The position numbers and the translations under genes are program-made. A stretch of 5,242 nucleotides of DNA, taken from NCBI GenBank assembly GCA_022013615.1, contig JAKLQB010000540.1, forward strand, positions 1 to 5,242. Reading direction: 5' to 3'. Every line of letters begins with the position of its first letter. The first letter of the stretch is position 1. The notes beneath the pieces are model-generated. The model ran no database searches and was not told the origin of the DNA. It saw nothing but the letters and a program-made list of their open reading frames with translations. Source of the stretch: Desulfobacterales bacterium (GTDB lineage: Bacteria; Desulfobacterota; DSM-4660; Desulfatiglandales; Desulfatiglandaceae). Of this stretch, positions 1 to 5,242 are shown piece by piece.

Positions 1-623
1 GTGCCGGAGAAAAGATAGCCTTTGAAAATGGCCTCCCCTACTTCAGCTATGATATTCGCGTGTTCCATCGGGTAAGATCACTAAAAAGATCTGTTCAAAC
101 ACCTGAGGGCCTTGCGGCGAGAAAGGAATATGATCGTGTGGCCAAAGGGTTAGTGGAGACCTTTGATATCGATGTGATCGCTCTTGGCGGATACATGAGT
201 TACATCACCCTGAACAGGTGCGTTAACGTTCATCCAGCCGATCTTTCTATCTGTTTGTCTGATGGCCGGAGAAAATATGTGGGCGATAATGCGGTTCGGG
301 ATGCAATCCATGCCGGAGAAACCATGCTTCGTGCTTCCACACTCTGGACAGATGAAGGTGTTGATACGGGGCCCCTTTTGATGGTGTCAGAACCTCTAAT
401 TGTTGAACTTCCAGAGCCCCTTGAAAGGCTGACCAAAGATAAAGAGAAATTCCTCGAAATAGTGGACGAGCATCAGGAGCGCCTTAAGGCAGTTGGAGAC
501 TGGAAGATATTCCCCTTGAGCATCGAGATGATAGCCAGGGGCCGCTTCGCGCTTGATGAAAAAAACCGGGTTTATGTGGATGGGAAACCTGTAGCTCATG
601 GATATAGGGGAAAAAACAAATGA
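1..623 (+). CDS. Formyltransferase-fold protein, 5'-truncated (C-terminal ~206 residues)
   Basis: The reading frame is open from the left edge (first full codon at 3) to a TGA at 621-623, so the N-terminus is missing; the GTG at 60 is an internal valine, not the start. The protein resembles the formyl_trans_N fold of PurN-type glycinamide ribonucleotide and methionyl-tRNA formyltransferases, which move a one-carbon group from 10-formyltetrahydrofolate. The family's Asn-x-His pair is visible in VNVHPADLS (Asn codon 225-227, His 231-233), and the catalytic Asp in DEGVDTGPLL (Asp codon 363-365). An intervening AVRDAIHAGE segment matches the usual helix of the fold. The part after NVHP (SICLSDGRRKYVG) differs from the PurN loop, and about 80 charged residues follow the core, so this is a divergent member whose substrate cannot be assigned. 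It overlaps the next gene by four bases (ATGA). The family call is good; the exact reaction is unknown. Confidence 0.8.
   Translation, partial: AGEKIAFENGLPYFSYDIRVFHRVRSLKRSVQTPEGLAARKEYDRVAKGLVETFDIDVIALGGYMSYITLNRCVNVHPADLSICLSDGRRKYVGDNAVRDAIHAGETMLRASTLWTDEGVDTGPLLMVSEPLIVELPEPLERLTKDKEKFLEIVDEHQERLKAVGDWKIFPLSIEMIARGRFALDEKNRVYVDGKPVAHGYRGKNK
606..610 (+). promoter_or_regulatory. Ribosome binding site for the isoaspartyl methyltransferase gene
   Basis: AGGGG lies nine bases before the ATG at 620, inside the end of the upstream formyltransferase-like gene. It is a reasonable Shine-Dalgarno match and supports the ATG at 620 as the start, which also keeps the complete signal peptide. Confidence 0.6.
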
Positions 624-688
624 ATAAATGCCGTGTTATTTTATTCACGTTTCTCGTGGGAATTGTTTCAGCCGGTATGGCTTTTGCC
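620..688 (+). other. Predicted Sec signal peptide of the Pcm homologue
   Basis: Residues 1-23 consist of a short basic n-region (K3, R5), a hydrophobic stretch of about 15 residues from V6 to M20, and a small-residue c-region ending AFA, with a likely signal peptidase I cut before G24. The known catalytic core begins only around residue 59, so the segment is an addition outside the fold. An uncleaved membrane anchor is the alternative. Confidence 0.75.
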
Positions 689-1360
689 GGCAATACCGAT
701 GAGTATCGTGCAGAGCGCGAGCGGATGATCAAAGAAATCGAAGGGGACGTAAAGGCAACAAGCAGGAGAATAGGTAAAAAGCAACTGAGCAAATCCGTTA
801 TGAAGGCTATGGCGAACGTGCCCAGGCATGAATTTGTACCAGGGAGTCTCAGGCGTGCAGCTTATGAAAATCGCCCTCTTCCCATTGGTTATGGCCAGAC
901 TATTTCCCAACCGTACATTGTGGCCTTAATGACTGACCTTCTCGACGTCGAAGGCGATGATATCGTCCTGGAGGTGGGAACAGGTTCCGGGTATCAGGCG
1001 GCTATCCTGGCTGAATTGGTTAAAAAGGTCTACACAATTGAGATAATCAAAGAGCTTGGGGAGCAGGCAAAAGGGCGGTTAGCGGATCTGGGTTATCAGA
1101 ATATAGCTGTTCAGGTGGGTGATGGATATTATGGTCTTGAAGGCCTTGCTCCCTTTGATGGTATTATCGTTACGGCCGCAGCCAACCACGTCCCGCCACC
1201 TCTCATCAAGCAATTGAGGCCCGGTGGCAAAATGGTCATCCCTGTTGGCGGTGCGTTTATGACTCAACAGCTTATGCTGGTGGAAAAGAGAAATGATGGT
1301 AAAATCATAACGAAACAGGTACTGCCCGTTATATTTGTGCCCCTTACCGGTGGTCATTGA
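620..1360 (+). CDS. pcm: Protein-L-isoaspartate O-methyltransferase with signal peptide
   Basis: This enzyme family transfers a methyl group from S-adenosylmethionine to the carboxylate of L-isoaspartyl residues, starting repair of age-damaged proteins. The 246-residue product shows the family blocks in order: VPRHEFVP (67-74), GYGQTISQP (90-98, with the conserved Ser of QTISQP), the cofactor-binding VLEVGTGSGYQAA (116-128), acidic strand VYTIE (137-141), GDGYYG (167-172), FDGIIVTAAA (179-188), LRPGGKMVIPVG (199-210) and a C-terminal VPLTGG. Usual cytoplasmic Pcm is about 210 residues; the excess is N-terminal. Residues 1-23 look like a Sec signal peptide: K3/R5, a hydrophobic core 6-20, then AFA before G24. 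The mature protein is therefore predicted to be periplasmic. There is no lipobox. A charged linker (about 26-58) precedes the core. The start overlaps the upstream stop by four bases, and the TGA shares its last base with the next ATG. Family call very sure; export is a prediction. Confidence 0.95.
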   Translation: MNKCRVILFTFLVGIVSAGMAFAGNTDEYRAERERMIKEIEGDVKATSRRIGKKQLSKSVMKAMANVPRHEFVPGSLRRAAYENRPLPIGYGQTISQPYIVALMTDLLDVEGDDIVLEVGTGSGYQAAILAELVKKVYTIEIIKELGEQAKGRLADLGYQNIAVQVGDGYYGLEGLAPFDGIIVTAAANHVPPPLIKQLRPGGKMVIPVGGAFMTQQLMLVEKRNDGKIITKQVLPVIFVPLTGGH

Positions 1361-3801
1361 TGCTACGCCCCGGTTTTGCTATCTTTCTCATTTCAGCCAC
1401 AGCAATCAGTTATGAAATCCTTCTGATACGGTTACTCAGCATCATCCAGTGGCACCATTTCGTCTCCATGATTATCAGCCTCGCCCTCCTCGGCTATGGC
1501 GCAAGCGGTACCTTCGTCGCCCTCACCCAGAAATGGTTTGTTCCCCGATTTGGCGTGTTTTTCATTGGCAATGCGATTCTTTTTGGTCTCACGATGGTGG
1601 GCAGTTTCATAATTGCCCAGCAGATTGCCTTTAATCCTCTTGAAATCATGTGGGAAAACAGGCAGTTTCTCCGCTTGCTCGGCGTTTATCTGGCCCTTTT
1701 TGTGCCCTTTTTCTGTGCAGCGAATTGTATCTGCATTGTTTTTATGCGCTTTAAAGATCAGATCCATCGCATTTACCGTTTTGATCTCCTTGGGGCCGGC
1801 GTGGGCGCTCTTTTGATGGTTTTTATGCTTTTTAAATTTTCTCCTGCCACCTGTCTCAAGATTCTCGGGGCCGCAGGACCCTTCGCCGCTGCATTATTAG
1901 CCCTGAGCTTACATGTATCCTGGTCCCGCAGAGCTGCATTCGGTTTAATGTTATTTGGCTGTGCGGCCCCTTTTGTCTGGCCCCAAGAGTGGATTTCCCT
2001 TCGGATATCGGAGTATAAGGGATTAAGCCTTGCGCTACGTGCTCCTAATGCCAAAATCATAAGCGAACATTTCAGTCCCCTGGGATGGCTTGCAGTTGTT
2101 CAAAGCCCCACCATTCCTTTTCGATATGCGCCCGGCCTGAGTTTGAATTGTTCCATGGAACCCCCACCACAGTTAGGCATTTTCACTGACGGCGATGCCT
2201 TTAGCCCAATCACACGGTATGACGGTAACCGGGAACATATCGCCCATTTAGATTATCTTTCATCCGCTCTCCCTTACCATCTGTTGGAGGGACCTGAAGT
2301 CCTGATCCTTGGTGCCGGAGGTGGAATGGATGTTCTAATGGCCCTGTACCACCAGGTAAAAAATATTGATGCGGTGGAAATTAACCCTCAGGTCGTAGAC
2401 CTCGTTCGCCGGATGCATGCAGATTTTGCCGGCCATATTTACCAAAAAGACGAAGTCATGGTTCACCTTGCTGAAGCGCGAGGATTTGTGGCTGGAGGGA
2501 GGAAGAGTTATGATTTAATTCAAGTCTCTTTGCTGGACTCTTTCAGCTCCTCCATATCAGGGGCAGGAGCGCTTAACGCCTCATATCTCTACACAGTGGA
2601 GGCGTTACAGGAATATTTTCACCGCCTGAAGCCTGGCGGTTTTTTGGCCATCACCCGTTGGCTTAAGGTGCCGCCGAAAGATGCTTTAAGACTTTTTGGG
2701 ACCGCAATCACGGCATGTCAAAAATTGGGTATGGATGATCCCGGCCAGCAACTGGCAATGATCCGAAGCTGGAAGACAGCGACATTGCTGCTAAAAAAAG
2801 ATGTGTTTTCAAAGGCCGAAGTCTCTGCCATAAAATCTTTTTGCCACGAACGGTCATTTGACGCTGTATATTATCCCGGGATCACGAAAACTGATGTCAA
2901 TCAATATAATCTCCTGGAAGAACCATATTTTTTTCAAGGAGTGACTGCACTTCTTGGAAAAGAAAGGGATGAATTTGTCAATCGTTACAAATTTCATATC
3001 TCCCCCACTACTGATGATCGGCCCTATTTTTTTCACTTTTTCAAGTGGCGTACGCTTCGAGAAATCCTGGCACTGAAAGGACAAGGTGGGCTCCCACTGC
3101 TTGAATGGGGCTACCCGGTCCTGGTTGCAACACTCCTTCAGGCTGTCATAATGAGCTTTGTCCTTGTTTTACTTCCCCTCGCACTTCTGACACGCAACAT
3201 AATGGCCGGGCGCCAGCGAGGACGACTTATTTCCTATTTCTTCTGCCTGGGGCTTGCATTTCTATTCATTGAAATGGCATTTATTCAGAAATTTATTCTT
3301 TTTCTCCATCATCCGGTTTATTCAGCATCTGCTGTTTTATGCGCCTTCCTCACCTTTGCCGGCCTGGGAAGTGGTTTCTCCAAACGCTGGTCCGAAAATC
3401 TTGAAAGACTTCGCGCGCGCCCCAACGGGTTGCCCATCGCCACTGCGGTTGCAGGTATTGGGATTATTTCTTTCCTCTATGTGATATTTCTGCCCCTCAT
3501 GTTTCAACACTGGATGTACTTATCAAACTTATGGAAAATCCCAATTACCATCCTCCTTATTGCCCCATTGGCCTTTTGCATGGGTATGCCTTTTCCGCTT
3601 GGCCTGTCGAAAGTAGCTTATGCCAGACCAGAATTTATTCCATGGGCCTGGGGGATAAATGGCTGTGCCTCGGTTCTAAGCGCCATTCTGGCGACCATAT
3701 TGTCCGTTCATTTTGGTTTCAATCTTGTTATAGGAATAGCTTTAGTGCTCTATTTCATTTCAGCTATAGTTCTTTGGAGGCCGCTGGATAAAACGACATG
3801 A
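1360..3801 (+). CDS. Polytopic membrane protein with spermidine-synthase-like Rossmann domain
   Basis: This 813-residue protein has about seven predicted helices (roughly 5-27, 34-56, 65-86, 106-128, 143-158, 166-184, 192-207), a soluble domain (about 210-580), and about seven more (585-607, 623-645, 654-673, 692-714, 728-747, 762-782, 786-804). The soluble part is a spermidine-synthase/SAM-methyltransferase-like fold: GAGGGMD (318-324) as nucleotide-binding loop, AVEINP with acidic E340, YDLIQVSLLD (384-393), SYLYTVEAL (408-416), LKPGGF (423-428) and TTDDRPYFF (550-558). The first Asp of the aminopropyltransferase active-site motif is replaced by S390, so it is probably not a polyamine synthase; the function is unknown. 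Positively charged loops (58-63, 130-140, 188-191, 612-622, 674-687, 750-756) favour a cytoplasmic N-terminus and a periplasmic Rossmann domain. The ATG at 1360 was chosen over TTG at 1357 because it is the stronger codon and gives the tight TGATG junction with pcm. The end overlaps the VanZ-like gene by four bases. Confidence 0.85.
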   Translation: MLRPGFAIFLISATAISYEILLIRLLSIIQWHHFVSMIISLALLGYGASGTFVALTQKWFVPRFGVFFIGNAILFGLTMVGSFIIAQQIAFNPLEIMWENRQFLRLLGVYLALFVPFFCAANCICIVFMRFKDQIHRIYRFDLLGAGVGALLMVFMLFKFSPATCLKILGAAGPFAAALLALSLHVSWSRRAAFGLMLFGCAAPFVWPQEWISLRISEYKGLSLALRAPNAKIISEHFSPLGWLAVVQSPTIPFRYAPGLSLNCSMEPPPQLGIFTDGDAFSPITRYDGNREHIAHLDYLSSALPYHLLEGPEVLILGAGGGMDVLMALYHQVKNIDAVEINPQVVDLVRRMHADFAGHIYQKDEVMVHLAEARGFVAGGRKSYDLIQVSLLDSFSSSISGAGALNASYLYTVEALQEYFHRLKPGGFLAITRWLKVPPKDALRLFGTAITACQKLGMDDPGQQLAMIRSWKTATLLLKKDVFSKAEVSAIKSFCHERSFDAVYYPGITKTDVNQYNLLEEPYFFQGVTALLGKERDEFVNRYKFHISPTTDDRPYFFHFFKWRTLREILALKGQGGLPLLEWGYPVLVATLLQAVIMSFVLVLLPLALLTRNIMAGRQRGRLISYFFCLGLAFLFIEMAFIQKFILFLHHPVYSASAVLCAFLTFAGLGSGFSKRWSENLERLRARPNGLPIATAVAGIGIISFLYVIFLPLMFQHWMYLSNLWKIPITILLIAPLAFCMGMPFPLGLSKVAYARPEFIPWAWGINGCASVLSAILATILSVHFGFNLVIGIALVLYFISAIVLWRPLDKTT

Positions 3802-4160
3802 AAGTTCATTGGTGTTCATTTCCAAAATTTGTAATTGTCGCTTGGATCATATCCATCGGCACAGTGTCCTATCTCTCCCTAATACCTCAGGTTGAGTTTC
3901 CGTTTTATTTCAGGTGGTCAGACAAGCTATATCATTTTCTTGCTTATTCCTGGCTGTCAGTCCTGCCGTTCTTTGGGTTTGTAAGTGCAAAGAAGGCCCT
4001 GGCATGGGCACTTTTCATGATCCTTCTGGGAATCGGACTTGAATTTGCCCAGGGTTTTGTACCAGGTAGACTTTTCTCAATTTGGGATATGATTGCGAAT
4101 AGCCTGGGCGCAAGCGCAGGTATATTTTGCGGGATGAGCATTAGAACCAGAGGGCATTAA
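3798..4160 (+). CDS. VanZ-like family small membrane protein
   Basis: This 120-residue protein has four predicted membrane helices (about 10-30, 44-61, 66-83, 98-115) and the conserved polar residues of the VanZ-like family: DKLYHFLAY (42-50, Asp, Lys and His), LEFAQGFVPGR (81-91, Glu82, Gln85 and Arg91) and SIWDMIANSLGA (94-105, Asp97 and Asn101). VanZ itself raises teicoplanin resistance in enterococci, but most family members are stand-alone proteins without known function, and nothing here indicates antibiotic resistance. Its size matches a single VanZ-like domain. The ATG overlaps the preceding stop by four bases (ATGA). No strong Shine-Dalgarno lies at the usual distance (GGAGG at 3776-3780 is 17 bases away), so translational coupling to the upstream gene is likely. 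It is the last gene of the cluster. Family call firm, role unknown. Confidence 0.88.
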   Translation: MKVHWCSFPKFVIVAWIISIGTVSYLSLIPQVEFPFYFRWSDKLYHFLAYSWLSVLPFFGFVSAKKALAWALFMILLGIGLEFAQGFVPGRLFSIWDMIANSLGASAGIFCGMSIRTRGH

Positions 4161-4228
4161 GTCTTAGTATCCTTAGCGATAAAATTCTGCTCAACCTGTG
4201 CAGAAAATTGCAAAATTGAAAAAGTGTG

Positions 4229-4340
4229 AAGTGTCTAAAGTGAACTAAAGTGCCTAAAATTGTGGAATTCTTTTTTTTATAAAAACAGATTGAGCGAAGC
4301 GACTCATTAACTTTAGTTCACTTCAAACTTTAGCTCACTT
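4229..4340. repeat. Intergenic repeat cluster forming a large inverted repeat
   Basis: The left arm has CTAAAGTG twice (4235-4242 and 4245-4252, ten-base period). The right arm has AACTTTAGTTCACTT (4309-4323) and AACTTTAGCTCACTT (4326-4340), 15 bases with one mismatch at a 17-base period. The arms are inverted copies: AAGTGAACTAAAGT at 4238-4251 is the exact reverse complement of 4310-4323, and the outer units (4229-4241 against 4327-4340) pair with small gaps. The 58-base loop contains a run of eight Ts, the palindrome TTTTTATAAAAA (4274-4285) and GAGCGAAGCGA (4292-4302). It lies between two converging genes and has no coding potential that I can see. Nature unknown: a dispersed non-autonomous repeat element or a structured transcript end are both possible. 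Confidence 0.7.
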
Positions 4341-4369
4341 GTAACTTTTCCGGTTTATCCGGGTTAGGG

Positions 4370-4410
4370 AATAGCCCATCTCTAAGAAGGATATGGCCTA
4401 TTTGTTTATT
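4370..4410 (+). terminator. Candidate terminator hairpin at the end of the plus-strand cluster
   Basis: ATAGCCCAT (4371-4379) pairs with ATGGCCTAT (4393-4401) with one mismatch. The stem extends by A4370-T4402 and by the pairs 4381-4391 and 4382-4390, leaving a short loop. On the plus strand it is followed by a T-rich tract (TTGTTTATTTTA) running up to the aspS stop codon. This fits an imperfect Rho-independent terminator for the upstream cluster, although it lies about 210 bases after the last stop. On the minus strand no T-run follows, so it is a poorer terminator for aspS. Confidence 0.4.
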
Positions 4411-5242
4411 TTACTGTTCCAGATCGAAACGCAATCCCAGTTCCTTGAGCTGTGCTTCATCCGCGCGGGATGGTGCATCAGTAAGCGGGCATGCTGCGCT
4501 GGTTGTTTTTGGGAAGGCAATGACCTCCCGGATTGACTTGACCCCTGTCATGATAGCCACCAGACGGTCAAAGCCCAGGGCGATTCCCCCATGGGGAGGA
4601 GCGCCATACCTCAGCGCCTCTAAAAAAAACCCGAACTTCATTTTGCCCTCTTGGTCTGAGATACCAAGGGCCCTGAACACCTTTTGTTGAGTGGCGAGAT
4701 TATGGATTCTCACACTTCCCCCGCTTATCTCTGCCCCGTTCAAAACCAGATCATATGCCCTGGCTCTCACTCGCTCAGGATGATCGTCCAGCAAGGCCAG
4801 GTCTTCCTCTAATGGCGCGGTAAACGGATGGTGAACTGCTGCAAACCTCCCTTCGGTTTCGCTATACTCCAATAAGGGGAATCTCGTGATCCACACAAAC
4901 TCATAGCTGTCTTGAGGGATCAGATCCAGTCGCCGCGCCACCTCTACACGAAGCTTTCCAAGGGCTTCATTGGCTATTGTGTGTTCCTGAGCCACAATTA
5001 AAATCAAATCACCAGGAGCTGCTTTCACTTTTTCATTAACAGCCGTTTTGTCTTCGTCCCTAAAAAATTTGTTAAGGGAGGACTGCCAGCCATCTTTATT
5101 TACTTTAACCCATGCCAGGCCCTTAGCCCCGTATTCGACCACCAGGCCGGAGAGTTCATCCAGGACTTTTCTCGAAAAAGATGCAGCCCCATCTTTGACG
5201 GTTATGGCCTTGACCACACCCCCTTCTTCGATTACACCCTTA
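4411..5242 (-). CDS. aspS: Aspartyl-tRNA synthetase, C-terminal 276 residues (N-terminus outside window)
   Basis: This class II synthetase charges tRNA-Asp with aspartate in the cytoplasm. The frame stays open through the right edge, with residues KGVIEEGGV before the GTG at 5217, so that GTG is internal. The Escherichia coli enzyme has 590 residues, so a little under half is present. In order are the GAD insertion of bacterial AspRS (GAKGLAWVKV at 5101-5130), the return to the catalytic domain with HHPFTAP (4813-4833), GAEISGGSVRIHN, and class II motif 3, GIALGFDR (4564-4587, Arg codon 4564-4566), followed by REVIAFPKT and TDAPS close to the C-terminus. The reading ends with LEQ and a TAA at 4411-4413. 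Motifs 1 and 2 and the anticodon-binding domain lie outside the window, so whether it also charges tRNA-Asn cannot be judged. It converges with the plus-strand cluster and appears intact in the part seen. Confidence 0.97.
   Translation of the reverse strand, partial: KGVIEEGGVVKAITVKDGAASFSRKVLDELSGLVVEYGAKGLAWVKVNKDGWQSSLNKFFRDEDKTAVNEKVKAAPGDLILIVAQEHTIANEALGKLRVEVARRLDLIPQDSYEFVWITRFPLLEYSETEGRFAAVHHPFTAPLEEDLALLDDHPERVRARAYDLVLNGAEISGGSVRIHNLATQQKVFRALGISDQEGKMKFGFFLEALRYGAPPHGGIALGFDRLVAIMTGVKSIREVIAFPKTTSAACPLTDAPSRADEAQLKELGLRFDLEQ

Noticed and set aside
484..792. Minus-strand open frame of about 100 codons across the formyltransferase/pcm junction.
   Set aside because: It is antisense to two well-supported family members and shows no recognisable motif; it is a shadow frame.
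1357..1359. TTG as the start of the large membrane protein.
   Set aside because: It adds one residue only. The adjacent ATG at 1360 is the stronger start codon and gives a standard TGATG overlap.
2854..3084. Minus-strand open frame within the membrane-protein gene.
   Set aside because: It lies opposite the conserved TTDDRPYFF region, and no promoter, ribosome binding site or family signature is visible.
4185..4205. Small inverted repeat TTCTGC / GCAGAA shortly after the VanZ-like gene, considered as a terminator.
   Set aside because: The stem is only six weak base pairs with a nine-base loop, and no T-run follows on the plus strand. The minus strand has only TTTTA and lies about 200 bases past aspS.
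4229..4340. The short repeats considered as a CRISPR array or attachment site.
   Set aside because: Units are below 16 bases, irregularly spaced and inverted between arms, with no unique spacers of constant length and no integrase or cas gene nearby.
4350..4362. CCGG-TTTAT-CCGG hairpin in the intergenic region.
   Set aside because: A four-base stem is too short to call and has no supporting T-tract on either strand.
4445..4690. Plus-strand open frame opposite aspS.
   Set aside because: It is the complement of the conserved motif 3 region of aspS and has no independent coding support.

Overview
The window holds the tail of one tightly packed plus-strand gene cluster (positions 1-4160), a 250-base intergenic stretch rich in short repeats, and the 3' part of a convergent minus-strand housekeeping gene, aspS. 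The source is bacterial. The moderate GC content, the Bacteria-type aspartyl-tRNA synthetase with a GAD insertion, the exported isoaspartyl methyltransferase and the large membrane spermidine-synthase-like protein together suggest a Gram-negative, deltaproteobacterial (Desulfobacterota-like) genome. That assignment is an inference; no rRNA or other decisive marker is present.

Plus-strand cluster: (1) a left-truncated formyltransferase-fold protein (1-623); (2) a protein-L-isoaspartate O-methyltransferase with an N-terminal Sec-type signal peptide (620-1360); (3) an 813-residue membrane protein with a spermidine-synthase-like Rossmann domain between two bundles of about seven helices (1360-3801); (4) a small VanZ-like membrane protein (3798-4160). 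Neighbouring genes overlap by 4, 1 and 4 bases, so they almost certainly share one transcript with coupled translation. The promoter lies left of the window.

The most interesting point is topology. The methyltransferase carries an export signal, and the positive-inside rule applied to the large membrane protein places its Rossmann domain on the periplasmic side. Two S-adenosylmethionine-type folds may therefore face the periplasm, where that cofactor is not known to be available. This hints at an undescribed envelope-facing protein-repair or modification system, with the membrane protein as partner, cofactor provider or enzyme. The sequence does not prove this.

Between the convergent genes, positions 4229-4340 hold short direct repeats arranged as a large inverted repeat with a perfect 14-base core. 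Positions 4370-4402 form an imperfect hairpin followed by a T-rich tract, a plausible terminator for the plus-strand cluster. The minus-strand gene is the C-terminal 276 residues of aspartyl-tRNA synthetase; its N-terminal half lies beyond the right edge.
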